Assembly (NCBI GenBank): GCA_025517525.1
Contig: JAOPJZ010000019.1
Coordinates: 1 to 64,000, forward strand
Direction of reading: 5' to 3'
DNA: 64,000 bases
Source of the DNA: Natronosalvus hydrolyticus
GTDB taxonomy: Archaea > Halobacteriota > Halobacteria > Halobacteriales > Natrialbaceae
The translations under genes were made by a program, and so were the position numbers. The notes beneath the pieces are model-generated. The model ran no database searches, was not told where the DNA came from, and saw only the letters and a list, made by a program, of their open reading frames with translations. Shown in pieces: positions 26,214 through 34,745 of the stretch (positions are counted from its first letter, which is position 1; each line of letters opens with the position of its first letter).

Positions 26214-26963
26214 TCACTCGAATGAGTCGTCGGTGTTTGATTCGTCCTGTTCGTTGTCGCCGCTCTCCTCCTGTTCCTCGTCAGTGTCCGATTCGTCCTG
26301 TTCCCCGTCGGTATCTGCCTCGTCCTGTTCGTCGTTCTCCTCCTGATCACCGTCGTCAGCACCTGCGCTGTACTCGCCAGCTTCGGTATCACCGTCGGAT
26401 TCGGCGCCAGTGTCCTCGGATTCGTCTTCGCTCTCCGAGTTTGTATCAGTATCTTCCTGTTCGCCCGTTTCGTCGGAATCGGACGAACCTTCGTCGTCTG
26501 GGGCTCCCTCAGTGTCGTCTTGAGTGGTGGCTTCGTCACCCTCGTCATCAGCGGCTTCCTGATCGTCCTGGGCTTCGGCGTCGGTCTCAGATTCGTTCTG
26601 CTCCTCGTCGCCATTCTCTGCAGCTTTGCTCTCGGTGGCTGAGTCGTTTTGCGCGTCGCTGTCCCCCGGCCCATCCGTCCCAGCGGGTGGCCCGTCAGCA
26701 AACGCAGGTGGTTCAGTAGCTGAACCGTTATCGGTGTCAGGTCCACTCGAGTCGTTCCCGTCCGTTTGCAGACTCTCGTTGCCGCCAAAGCCTTCGAGGG
26801 AGTCGTTCGCCGTGGCCTGTTCGCTGAAGGTCTCGGCCGTGGTAAACGTCGCCTCGAGGCTCTCCTGGTCAGAGAACACCGCGACGGTGACCAGCCCGCC
26901 GAGGAAGCTGGTGGTGACGACCAGTAGACAGACGAGGACGACGAGTCCTCGGGCCGCCCTCAT
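26214..26963 (-). CDS. acidic low-complexity protein with SipW-type N-terminus
   Basis: A 249-residue protein. Residues ~1-30 are a membrane-spanning signal segment (LVVLVCLLVVTTSFLGGLVT) followed by AVFSDQESLEATFTTAETF, which resembles the xYFSDQExF...TAG block after the signal of the neighbouring SipW-type substrates. The rest (~60-249) is almost pure D, E, S, T, G, N and Q with no hydrophobic core, so it is probably disordered. It is the last gene of the locus, its start overlapping the signal peptidase stop by 4 bp. It might be a processed accessory or wall-spacer protein, or stay anchored by its N-terminal helix. Confidence 0.7.
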   Translation of the reverse strand: MRAARGLVVLVCLLVVTTSFLGGLVTVAVFSDQESLEATFTTAETFSEQATANDSLEGFGGNESLQTDGNDSSGPDTDNGSATEPPAFADGPPAGTDGPGDSDAQNDSATESKAAENGDEEQNESETDAEAQDDQEAADDEGDEATTQDDTEGAPDDEGSSDSDETGEQEDTDTNSESEDESEDTGAESDGDTEAGEYSAGADDGDQEENDEQDEADTDGEQDESDTDEEQEESGDNEQDESNTDDSFE

Positions 26964-28123
26964 CGGTCGATCACCTCGTCGCCGCCGTCGGTCTCCGGAA
27001 CGGGTCGTACGCTCGCCGGTTCGAACTCGCCGAAGGCGTCGTCGATCGTGCCCGATCGATCGACACGGTGCGAACCGTCCGCAGCCGTCGACTCGAGTTC
27101 GGTTCGATCAGGCGAGGGCTCCGAGATCTGATCGTTGGACCCGCTGTCCGAGTCGGTGTCGGTTGATCCACTCGAGGCACCATACCAGGCCCCTACCTGG
27201 AGCGCGCCGACGGCAAGCAGCGAGAACGTCGCCCCGAACGCGACCGAGAACGCGAGCCCGGTTCGTAACTCGAGAGCGACGTAGATCGCATACGGGGCGA
27301 CGAGTACCAGGAGCCCGGTCGAGAGCGTGAGATCGGTGGCGGTAATCGCCACGCCGTCCGCGCTCGAGGCTGGCTCCGGTCCGACGGCCGGTTCGTCCTC
27401 GAGTGAGGTCACCGGTTCGTCGCCATCCAACACCCGGGCGTTGGTGGGCCTTTCGGCGACAACTTCCGCGAGGCTCTCCTCTCCACCGTTGATTTGCGCG
27501 TCTGCATCCTTTGGTGGGGTCGTCTCGGTTTCCCCGATTGGGATCGTCTCAGCCTCCCCGGATGGTGACGCATCCGGCTCCGCAACTGAGGCCACGTCTG
27601 TGTGCGCTGCGTGAGCCACTTTGCTTCCTCGAGCCGCTTTGAACAGCCGCCAGAGTTCGGAACCGACGAACAGCGCTACCGGAAGCAACACGACGACGGC
27701 GAAGCCGATCGTCGTGTTGGTCGCCTGAATCACGTAGCCAATGTACGGAATCGAGAGGATGACGACGCCGAGCACGTTTTCGGCGGGAACCAGCGAGGCG
27801 TCGACGTCGTTGTTGGCGTCGCCTTTGGTTTCGAACGCGATGCCAGCGCCACTTTCGTACACGTCAGTGACACGGTGGGTCACCGGCGCTTCGGTGTCTC
27901 CCCGAAGGAAGGTGATGACGTCACCGTCGCTGATCGATCCTGGGTCGGTTTCGCCGACGATGACGACGTCTCCGGGTTCGATGGCCGGGGCCATGCTCCC
28001 GGTGAGGACGACGAAACTGTACTCGCCGCCGATCGCCCACGGCGCACCGTAGATGGCGAACGGCACCACAATGGCGATCAACAGGAGCAATCCCAGCACG
28101 TTCACGATTCGTTTGAAAGTCAT
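26960..28123 (-). CDS. signal peptidase I, Sec11/SipW type
   Basis: A 387-residue membrane peptidase. After an N-terminal helix (~8-28), the catalytic serine lies in VVLTGSMAPAIEPGDVVIVG (~43-45), the basic residue is the histidine of EAPVTHRVTDVYES (archaeal and ER Ser-His type, no Lys dyad), and GDANNDVDASLVPAENVLG is the third conserved block. A second helix (~135-160) and two more (~265-310) flank a long acidic cytoplasmic linker, an extension beyond the ~150-residue catalytic core. It sits in an operon with SipW-type substrates, overlapping the upstream gene by 1 bp and the downstream by 4 bp, so it is probably their dedicated peptidase. Confidence 0.9.
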   Translation of the reverse strand: MTFKRIVNVLGLLLLIAIVVPFAIYGAPWAIGGEYSFVVLTGSMAPAIEPGDVVIVGETDPGSISDGDVITFLRGDTEAPVTHRVTDVYESGAGIAFETKGDANNDVDASLVPAENVLGVVILSIPYIGYVIQATNTTIGFAVVVLLPVALFVGSELWRLFKAARGSKVAHAAHTDVASVAEPDASPSGEAETIPIGETETTPPKDADAQINGGEESLAEVVAERPTNARVLDGDEPVTSLEDEPAVGPEPASSADGVAITATDLTLSTGLLVLVAPYAIYVALELRTGLAFSVAFGATFSLLAVGALQVGAWYGASSGSTDTDSDSGSNDQISEPSPDRTELESTAADGSHRVDRSGTIDDAFGEFEPASVRPVPETDGGDEVIDR

Positions 28124-29091
28124 TAGTTGGATACCTCACAGAGGCGATTTCCGTCGGCGTCGAACGCCTCGAGGACGGTCAGCGTGTGCGTTCCGTCCGT
28201 GATCTCGAGCCCTGGCCCGAACGGCTGGGAACAGCTGGTGTGGAAGTCACCGATCGTGACACCGTCGACGACGACGTCGAAATCGGCGTTGCCCGTAACC
28301 CCGGGCGGATCGTGGAAGACCGCCGTAAACGTGTCACCGGGTTCGACCGTTCGGCCCGGTTCCGACGTACCGACGGATCGGACGAGTTCGAGCAGAACTG
28401 GGTCGCCCGGACCGTCGTACTCGAATGTCGCACTCGCGATGCGCTCGTCGTCGGAGCGCGGACAGTCTACACACGCCGGCGGCTCTGCACAGGGTTCGAC
28501 GCCGGCGAAGGGGTCGGCCATGGCCGCCTCGTCGATGTGTCGACACTGTTCGGCGACCAGGTCGACGACGAACGTCGTCGATTCGCCCGCCAGACTGTCG
28601 GAAACCGTTTCCGGGAGTTCCCACTCGAGTTCGAGGTCGAGCGGTGTGGCCGGTTCGAGACAGTCGCTATCCAGTCGGACGCCCGTGGCGAGCGCTCGAG
28701 CGATGGTTGTGAGCGTCCCTGTAGCGAGGAGTGTGCCGTCGGCGGTGAGATACCCCTCGATGGCGTCGCCCAGCGGGTCCGTTTCCGGCGGACAGCTCGT
28801 TCGTAGCCAGAGTCGGGCGGGGTTCGATTCGACGCTGATCGACGCCTCGAGCGTCCCGGTCACGCCACGGTCGAGGTCGTCGAAACCGAACGCGAGTGTC
28901 CCGTCGACGGGCGAACACGCGTCACACGCGACGGCGATGTCGACCGTGCCGGCAGCGGCCGCGTTTGTGTACGTTTCGCGGTCGCTGAGGTACGCGCCGG
29001 TGCCGGCACCGGCGACGGCACCGATGGTACCGACGGTTCCCACTGCGGCGAGGACTTGCCGGCGACTCAGGTGCATGTGACGACGGCTCAT
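28123..29091 (-). CDS. secreted SipW/TasA-type protein A
   Basis: A 322-residue exported protein. The N-terminus has a twin-arginine-like signal, HLSRRQVLAAVGTVGTIGAV, followed by the SipW-type cleavage region GAGTGAYLSDRETYTNAAAA. The mature part carries a TasA/camelysin-like beta domain (GTVDIAVACDACSPVDG through FVVDLVAEQCRHIDEA) with the shared C-terminal EQCRH motif, then an extra ~95-residue beta domain (DERIASATFEYDGPGDPVLL) of unknown function. The start MSRRHMHL at 29091 overlaps the stop of protein B by 4 bp, and the stop overlaps the peptidase start. Predicted extracellular. Confidence 0.8.
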   Translation of the reverse strand: MSRRHMHLSRRQVLAAVGTVGTIGAVAGAGTGAYLSDRETYTNAAAAGTVDIAVACDACSPVDGTLAFGFDDLDRGVTGTLEASISVESNPARLWLRTSCPPETDPLGDAIEGYLTADGTLLATGTLTTIARALATGVRLDSDCLEPATPLDLELEWELPETVSDSLAGESTTFVVDLVAEQCRHIDEAAMADPFAGVEPCAEPPACVDCPRSDDERIASATFEYDGPGDPVLLELVRSVGTSEPGRTVEPGDTFTAVFHDPPGVTGNADFDVVVDGVTIGDFHTSCSQPFGPGLEITDGTHTLTVLEAFDADGNRLCEVSN

Positions 29092-29768
29092 AGCAGCCCA
29101 CCACACTGCGTGGCAACGAACGTGAGCCCGAACTCGAGCCCCTGGCCTTGCCATTCGTTTCCTATCGATTCGTTGAGCCACCAGGCGAAGCCCAGACAGT
29201 GTCTGTCGCCTTCGGAGAGGCAGTTACTGAAGCCTTTTCGCAACAGCAAGCCGTCCTCGCCGTAGGTCTCGCTGAACGCGGCCAGCGTTCCACGATAGGC
29301 GGGGTTGTCGGGTATTTCGTCGGTGCCGGCACAGCTACCGATGCCGAGGATGCCGGTGTCGTGCCAGAACGCAACCTCGACGACCTGGCTCAGATCACCA
29401 GCGACCGTTGGAAACAGTCGTATCCGCGCATCCATCTCCTCGGCCACGCAGCTGAGTGCAACCGTTCCCGAATCGCCGGGTAACACGTTGGACTCCGCGA
29501 CGAGCGGGCCGTAGATCGACTCGCTGTAGTCGTCGACGTACTCGTCGGTCCCGGGCGTCGTATTTTTCACGGCTCCGTTGTAGGTGCTGTACCAGGCAAC
29601 GCGAAGTCGCGGCCCGTTCTCGTCGTCGGGTCGGGCGTACGTGTAGTCGGTATACGCCGGCCCGTCGTCGGTGACGCCGGGTCTGCGAAACCCGAGCCCC
29701 ACCATTCCGACGACGCCGACGCTCCCGAGAACCTGTCGGCGGCTGATCGTTTCTAGTTGTGGTTTCAC
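29088..29768 (-). CDS. secreted SipW/TasA-type protein B
   Basis: A 226-residue exported protein. The signal reads TISRRQVLGSVGVVGMVGLGF, but the usual AYFSDxE block is missing and is replaced by DDGPAYTDYTYARPDDEN. The C-terminal part (CLGFAWWLNESIG ... LEFGLTFVATQCGGLL) keeps the paired beta strands and the TQC motif of the group. The start is taken as GTG at 29768. It overlaps protein A by 4 bp. The divergent signal suggests either a different processing mode or a specialised subunit. Confidence 0.68.
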   Translation of the reverse strand: MKPQLETISRRQVLGSVGVVGMVGLGFRRPGVTDDGPAYTDYTYARPDDENGPRLRVAWYSTYNGAVKNTTPGTDEYVDDYSESIYGPLVAESNVLPGDSGTVALSCVAEEMDARIRLFPTVAGDLSQVVEVAFWHDTGILGIGSCAGTDEIPDNPAYRGTLAAFSETYGEDGLLLRKGFSNCLSEGDRHCLGFAWWLNESIGNEWQGQGLEFGLTFVATQCGGLL

Positions 29769-30087
29769 TGTTTCCTCTCCGTCGTGTTCGCAGCCAGGGC
29801 CGCGATGTTCGGTCTCGCGTCGATGCACAGCCGTTTCGCGTGCTCGAGTGCGAGGGCAGTCGATAGCTTCTGTGTCGTGTAGCTGGATATGGATGATCGG
29901 CTTACCGTGCGTGAACGGTTTCGACAGGGCGATACTACCGACGGGAACGAACGCGCAAGCACGCCGCTTGATGCCGACAGGGTCGTCCTACCGGCAATCT
30001 CGAGTCTCGTAGTTACACTCGAGTGCGGTCATAGCGCTGCACTCGAAGGTCGTTCCTGTTTCTCGAAACCGCCCCGAATGCGTCGCC
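29769..30087. other. intergenic spacer within the secreted-protein locus
   Basis: 319 bp between proteins C and B. Short frames exist on both strands (for example 29889-30224 plus) but none has convincing codon use or similarity. It probably holds the promoter for the downstream operon B-A-peptidase-acidic protein, though no clear TATA box stands out. Confidence 0.4.
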
Positions 30088-31449
30088 TCATTCCTGCTCG
30101 AACGGGTTCGCCGGATCGGGGTTGTGCCGGCACTGTTCGGTGTAGAACGACAGGTCGAAGGCGACGCTGTCGCCCTGAACTTCGTTGCCGACGAAGGTGG
30201 GAAGGTTCCACTCGAACGCGATGAATCGGGTGTTCGACGGCTGGAAGCAGGGCGAGTCCTCCTCCGGCGGTTCTTCCGGTGGGACGACGTCGTAACAGAA
30301 GCTGATGTGGCTCACGCCGTATCGCTGTTCGTCAGTTCTGAGCGGTGCGTGGAGTCCCTCGCCTGCGTCCGCCGTCAGGAATCCATCGGTATCCGATTTA
30401 CTGTACACGTTCGCAGCCGGACCGCCTTTGACGATGACGGCGCTCACTTCGAACCCGTCGAGTTCGAAGTCGAACTCCCGGACGTCGTCGTCGGAGACGG
30501 CAGTCACCGTGACCGTGACGTCACCGACCGGCGTCGGGTAGGTCTCGGAGTCGCCCACGTTTTCCGGTAGATCCTCCGATTCGATCTTGATCGCCCGGAA
30601 CAGGCCGAGGTCTGCACACGTCGGATTGCCCTGGACGCGTTCTTCGTCACCGGATGCGAGCGTCTCACCGTCTCCCGAGACGCTTTCGCCGTCGTTCGGA
30701 ACGCCGAGATCCGAATCCGGGTCGTACGCGAGCATGACGCCCTCGTTCAGTGCCTCGAGGACCTCTCTAAGGGTGCCGGTGATAATTCCTGGCTCACCTT
30801 CGTCGAACACGTTGTTCCCGTTCAGGTCGTACCAGGCACGGGCGGTCATCAGGTCGGCGAGTTCCGGGCCGCTGCTCTCGGGATGCTCGCCGTCGCTTTC
30901 CGCCACGAGGTCGGCGTGCAGCCAGATGTACCCGGGGTTGTCACAGAGTTTGATCCCGAACGTGATTTCGCCGGAATCGCCCGGTTTCACGTCCTCGAGT
31001 TCGATGAGCGACTCCTGGTTCGGTGCGAACGACGGCTCGTCGAACGTCGCGATCTCAGCACAGGCGAACGCGAGGTTCGTGCCGGCTTTCGCCGCATCGA
31101 CCGGGTCGCTGTACGCTCCGAGGTCGACGTACTGGTGGACGCCGTCATCGCGCTCGAACGACTGGAGGCCGTCTCCGTTGTGGTCCGGATAGGCGTTGAC
31201 GAACGGCCGACCAACGACTCCGTAATCCTGTGGTCGAACCGACTGGTCTGCCCCGAAGTAGAGCTGTTGCCAGGTGACACTCAGGTCGAGTACCCCCGCG
31301 GTGAGGGTGTTCCCCTCGAACGATTGGCTGTCGCTGAAATACGCCGTCGTGCCGATTCCGGCACCGGCGCTTGCTACCCCGACGGCACCAAGGCCGGCCA
31401 GGAGGCGGCGGCGAGTGAGTTCGATGTTGTTTGGTTGGTTGTTGGTCAT
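30088..31449 (-). CDS. secreted SipW/TasA-type protein C
   Basis: A 453-residue exported protein. Tat-like signal IELTRRRLLAGLGAVGVASA, then GTTAYFSDSQSFEGNTLTAG, the classic SipW-substrate block. The first beta region (SVTWQQLYFGADQSVRPQDY) and the KPGDSGEITFGIKLCDNPGY strand pair are shared with protein D. After GNNVFDEGEPGIITGTLREV comes a further beta domain containing AVIVKGGPAANVYSKSDTDG and YGVSHISFCYDVV, and the C-terminus keeps SVAFDLSFYTEQCRHN. The start at 31449 is set by the signal and by the conserved leader hairpins. Predicted structural subunit of a surface fibre (inference). Confidence 0.85.
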   Translation of the reverse strand: MTNNQPNNIELTRRRLLAGLGAVGVASAGAGIGTTAYFSDSQSFEGNTLTAGVLDLSVTWQQLYFGADQSVRPQDYGVVGRPFVNAYPDHNGDGLQSFERDDGVHQYVDLGAYSDPVDAAKAGTNLAFACAEIATFDEPSFAPNQESLIELEDVKPGDSGEITFGIKLCDNPGYIWLHADLVAESDGEHPESSGPELADLMTARAWYDLNGNNVFDEGEPGIITGTLREVLEALNEGVMLAYDPDSDLGVPNDGESVSGDGETLASGDEERVQGNPTCADLGLFRAIKIESEDLPENVGDSETYPTPVGDVTVTVTAVSDDDVREFDFELDGFEVSAVIVKGGPAANVYSKSDTDGFLTADAGEGLHAPLRTDEQRYGVSHISFCYDVVPPEEPPEEDSPCFQPSNTRFIAFEWNLPTFVGNEVQGDSVAFDLSFYTEQCRHNPDPANPFEQE

Positions 31450-31454
31450 GGTGT

Positions 31455-31492
31455 GTCCCCGAAGGGAGTCCCACCGACGGAGTCGAACCGTC
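31455..31492 (-). promoter_or_regulatory. structured 5' leader of protein C (two hairpins)
   Basis: On the coding strand, GACGG-TTCGACT-CCGTC (stem 5, loop 7) is followed by a CCC-TTCG-GGG tetraloop hairpin ending about 5 bases before the ATG. The same arrangement, with paired base changes, precedes protein D. Confidence 0.6.
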
Positions 31493-31606
31493 GTTCCGCG
31501 AACCGTGTTCGCGTCACGGTCCTCGAGCGACTCGAGGGCGTGTTCCAAGTGGGGTGAAAGCCGCGTTACGTCGAGACGCAAACGCAGCCGGTGTTCTCAG
31601 GTCAAT

Positions 31607-33340
31607 TCACTGTGGATCCGGGACGAAGTTGTGGCGGCACTGCTCGGTGTAGAGGCCGAGGTCGAACTCGAGTGACGCACCCTGGACGTCGTTGTTGTCG
31701 AGCGTCGCATCTGGGTCGGTCGATCGAATCGGGAACTCCCAGCTGAAGCCCACACAGTAGGTCATCCCTGGCTCGAAGCAGTCGATACCGTCCTGTCGTG
31801 GGACGGCGTCGATGATGCGTCCGGGATCGCTCTCGAGCAGGTCGAAGATGTCCCGGAGCGTCCCGTACGCGAGGACCTCCTCTGGCAAGATTGCGACGGC
31901 AATCTGTGCGAACAGTTCCGGGATCGCCAGCGGATCTTCGATGTTGAAGAAGAACGCCGGATCGCCACCGTAGCTGAACGGATCGCCGCTGAAGTTCGCG
32001 GCTGTCGCACCCGAAACGTCGATCGGAACGTCGGCAGCGCCGGCCATCACGCGCTGGGTGAACGCCGCTCGCGAGTCGCCCGTGTCGTCGCCCACGATGA
32101 AGATATTCGTGGCGTAGTCGGTATCCGTGCGCGCCGCGTTGGCCGCGACGAGCAGGTCCTCGAACCGATCGTTGGTGAGGCTGCCGCCGAAGTACGGCTC
32201 GCCATCGGTGAACGTGACTGACTGTGGCATTCGGGAGCCGTCGACGCGGCCGTCGAAGAGGTCGATGAGTTCTTCGAAGCCCTCCTCGAGTGCAGTGCCG
32301 GTGCCGTCGAACAGGTCGTCTAGTTGATCGCGGAGGTTCCGTAGCGGCGCCTCTCCCGAACCGTCGAGCGTGACCAGATCCGTGATGTCCGAGGTGAACC
32401 CGTCACCGTCGGGATCGCCCCAGCCACCGACGTCCGCGGAGGTGACGACGTTCGGGCCCGGATTGCTCGAGTTGCCGTCGTTGCTGTAGCCGTCGAAGAA
32501 GACCGCCCCGATGCGCAGGTCGTCGCTGTCGATGTTCGGATCGCCGTCGATCTCGTTTTGCAGGAGATCGATGAACTCGATGAGCCCCTGTTCGACGAGG
32601 TCGATCTTCGTCGTGGTTGAGTAGTTCGTCTCGCCGTATTCGCTATCCCCGACGGTGATTTCGTCACTGGAAACGACGCCGCCGTACTGGCTGTACAGCA
32701 TGGAACCGGAGAAATCGACCATCAGCACGATGTCCGAGGGCTCGAGTTCGTCGTAGACGTTGTCACAGTCTTCGTCCCGCCAGAGCTTGGCCATCAGGTA
32801 GTCCGCAAGGTGGCCTTCGCCGGCACCGGCGGTTTCCTCGGAAATCTCGCCGTTCATCCAGACGTAGCCGGGGTTATCACACAGCGTGAAGCCGAGTGTG
32901 ACTTCGCCCTCGTCGCCGGGTTTGACGTCCTCGAGGGCGATTACCGGACGCGGGGCATCGCCGAGCTCTTCGAACTCCGCGCAAGTGAGCGGAAGGTTTC
33001 GGCCGAGAGCCGGGTCGTCGCCTGGGTCGTCGACGTAGCTCACGTCGCCGTAGGACTGGATGCCGTCTTCGTCGTGGTCCGGGAAGGCGTTCACCCACGG
33101 TCGGCCTGCACTGCCGTAGTCTTGCGGTCGAACCAACTGGTCTGCGCCGTAGTAGAGCTGTTGCCAGCTGCCGTGAATCTGGAGTTGGCCCGCAGTGAGC
33201 GTGTTGCCCTCGAAGCTCTGCTGGTCGCTGAAATAGGCAGTCGTCCCGATGCCGGCTCCCGCGGACGCGACACCGATTGCGCCAATGCTCCCGAGAATCT
33301 GGCGTCTCGAGAGCCCTAGTTTGTCGTTTGTGTTCGTCAT
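31607..33340 (-). CDS. secreted SipW/TasA-type protein D with inserted von Willebrand A domain
   Basis: A 577-residue exported protein. Signal LGLSRRQILGSIGAIGVASA, then GTTAYFSDQQSFEGNTLTAG. Residues ~50-200 parallel protein C (GSWQQLYYGADQLVRPQDYG; KPGDEGEVTLGFTLCDNPGY). At ~202 a von Willebrand A domain starts (SDIVLMVDFSGSM, MIDAS DxSxS at ~209-213; SVTFTDGEP supplies the later MIDAS Asp) and runs to ~490, after which the subunit fold resumes (LAYGTLRDIFDLLESDPG, then LEFDLGLYTEQCRHN). The vWA domain would bind ligands through a metal ion, so this may be the adhesive or tip subunit (inference). Confidence 0.87.
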   Translation of the reverse strand: MTNTNDKLGLSRRQILGSIGAIGVASAGAGIGTTAYFSDQQSFEGNTLTAGQLQIHGSWQQLYYGADQLVRPQDYGSAGRPWVNAFPDHDEDGIQSYGDVSYVDDPGDDPALGRNLPLTCAEFEELGDAPRPVIALEDVKPGDEGEVTLGFTLCDNPGYVWMNGEISEETAGAGEGHLADYLMAKLWRDEDCDNVYDELEPSDIVLMVDFSGSMLYSQYGGVVSSDEITVGDSEYGETNYSTTTKIDLVEQGLIEFIDLLQNEIDGDPNIDSDDLRIGAVFFDGYSNDGNSSNPGPNVVTSADVGGWGDPDGDGFTSDITDLVTLDGSGEAPLRNLRDQLDDLFDGTGTALEEGFEELIDLFDGRVDGSRMPQSVTFTDGEPYFGGSLTNDRFEDLLVAANAARTDTDYATNIFIVGDDTGDSRAAFTQRVMAGAADVPIDVSGATAANFSGDPFSYGGDPAFFFNIEDPLAIPELFAQIAVAILPEEVLAYGTLRDIFDLLESDPGRIIDAVPRQDGIDCFEPGMTYCVGFSWEFPIRSTDPDATLDNNDVQGASLEFDLGLYTEQCRHNFVPDPQ

Positions 33341-33346
33341 GATGAT

Positions 33347-33386
33347 GTCCCCCTCCGGGGAATCCCACCGGCGGAGTCGAACCGCC
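33347..33386 (-). promoter_or_regulatory. structured 5' leader of protein D (two hairpins)
   Basis: Coding strand: GGCGG-TTCGACT-CCGCC, then CCCC-GGA-GGGG, ending 9 bases before the ATG. The second hairpin contains GGAGG, so the Shine-Dalgarno site would be partly buried when folded. Confidence 0.6.
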
Positions 33387-33488
33387 ACTGCATCACGAAA
33401 TGTGGCTGCAGTCACTGGAGCGTGAAGGCCCTCGAGCGCTCGAGCGCCCGGTGCCTGGATGGGTATTGGTGGTCGATAGCGGTTCCTC

Positions 33489-34241
33489 TCAGTCGTCCAT
33501 CGCCGAAGCCAACACGCCAGCAGGGTCGTTGTGGCGAGCCTGTTCGGCGTAGAACGTCATGCTCGAGGTCAGGGTTGCACCCTGGATCTCGTTCCCAACG
33601 TCGGTTGGAATCGTGATCTCGAGACAGACGGTCACCGTCTCGCCGGGTTCGAAGTTAACTGCGTTGCCGCTGTCGTCCGAGACGATGATGCCGCTCTCGA
33701 GGCTGGCCAGGAGACTAGCAAGTGAGCTGTACTGTACCGAGTATTCATCATCGTCGACTGTCGTCGTGAGGGTCGCGGTCGCCGACTCACCGATCGTCGA
33801 GAGGTCGTCCATATCGTCGATATCCCAGAGGTCGGACAGGCTGACGTTTCCGGCATCGACCCCGTTCTGTTCGCTCGAATCGCCGAAAACGACAACGTAT
33901 CCGGGGTTGTCGTGGACGGTAATGTCCCAGCAGAACTTGTACTCGTCACCGGGTTTTGCGTCGATGATAGTGATCTGTGAAGATCCCCAGACACCATCGT
34001 CATGGCTCTCGTAGGCAATTTGGTCCGGACCCGTTCCATCCTGGTCGAGGTTCTCGACCGACTGCTCGACGGTGAGCGCGAACGTCCCCGCGGTGATGGT
34101 GTTGTTGTCGAAACTCTCCTGGTCGCTGAAGTACGCTGTCGTCCCGATCCCCGCCCCCGCGGATGCGATGCCGATAGCGCCGATTCCGCCGAGTACGCGT
34201 CGGCGGGACAGTCCAATTGTGTTGATTTTGTCGTCGGTCAT
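33489..34241 (-). CDS. secreted SipW/TasA-type protein E
   Basis: A 250-residue exported protein, the simplest of the set. Signal IGLSRRRVLGGIGAIGIASA, then GTTAYFSDQESFDNNTITAG. One beta-sandwich-like domain follows: TFALTVEQSVENL, AKPGDEYKFCWDITVHDNPG, FEPGETVTVCLEITIPTDVG, and the closing SSMTFYAEQARHN. Length and order match the compact TasA/camelysin-type subunits, so it may be the main repeating unit of a filament. It is first in the locus and has the long 504-bp divergent region ahead of it. Confidence 0.87.
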   Translation of the reverse strand: MTDDKINTIGLSRRRVLGGIGAIGIASAGAGIGTTAYFSDQESFDNNTITAGTFALTVEQSVENLDQDGTGPDQIAYESHDDGVWGSSQITIIDAKPGDEYKFCWDITVHDNPGYVVVFGDSSEQNGVDAGNVSLSDLWDIDDMDDLSTIGESATATLTTTVDDDEYSVQYSSLASLLASLESGIIVSDDSGNAVNFEPGETVTVCLEITIPTDVGNEIQGATLTSSMTFYAEQARHNDPAGVLASAMDD

Positions 34242-34745
34242 GGTTTATTCCCCGAGCGGCCGTGAACCCCAACGGGCGTCGGTGGTCGCTCAGTTATCTC
34301 TACCCGGGGTGTGGAGGGGTCGTAGTTAGGAGTGAGAACGTCATCTTCGAACGACACGTTTGGCCTCGAGACACCCGACCAAACCACCCATTCGGGAGCT
34401 GTAGGGTCCCTAGACCGGTCCTTTGAGGGGCCCTTGACGCGCTGTCATGCCCCGACTACCGCTTGCCTCGAGTCAGGACTTGGCAGCCTACCGCCTTTCT
34501 GGCGGTTGATGAGGGTCCATTGCTCGAGGCAGGTCCGGCGTACCGGCTCCGGTACGGACCACGTATTGACGACGTCTCACGACGAACGAGGGTTACCGAC
34601 CTGTGAGCGGGACCGTTGTCGTCACAGCTCACCGATCGTTGACACGTTGGGGTGATCGGTGACTTAGTGCCACAACCGTGCTTTTGGGCCCGGCGCGGGG
34701 GGATTCGACCGGACCGAAGCTCCGGCGGGGGGAGAATGCGAACCT
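34242..34745. other. divergent regulatory region between protein E and a DUF7344 gene
   Basis: 504 bp, high GC, with several short inverted repeats, for example ACCGCC/GGCGGT at ~34488-34507. AGATAACT on the minus strand (~34290) could be the TATA box for the secreted-protein locus; ACTTAGTG near 34663 could serve the plus-strand gene. No ORF. Confidence 0.45.

Noticed and set aside
31476..33386. tRNA-like T-arm (GGTTCGACTCC) before proteins C and D
   Set aside because: Only a T-arm-like stem is present; no acceptor, D or anticodon arm can be folded around it. Treated as a leader hairpin.
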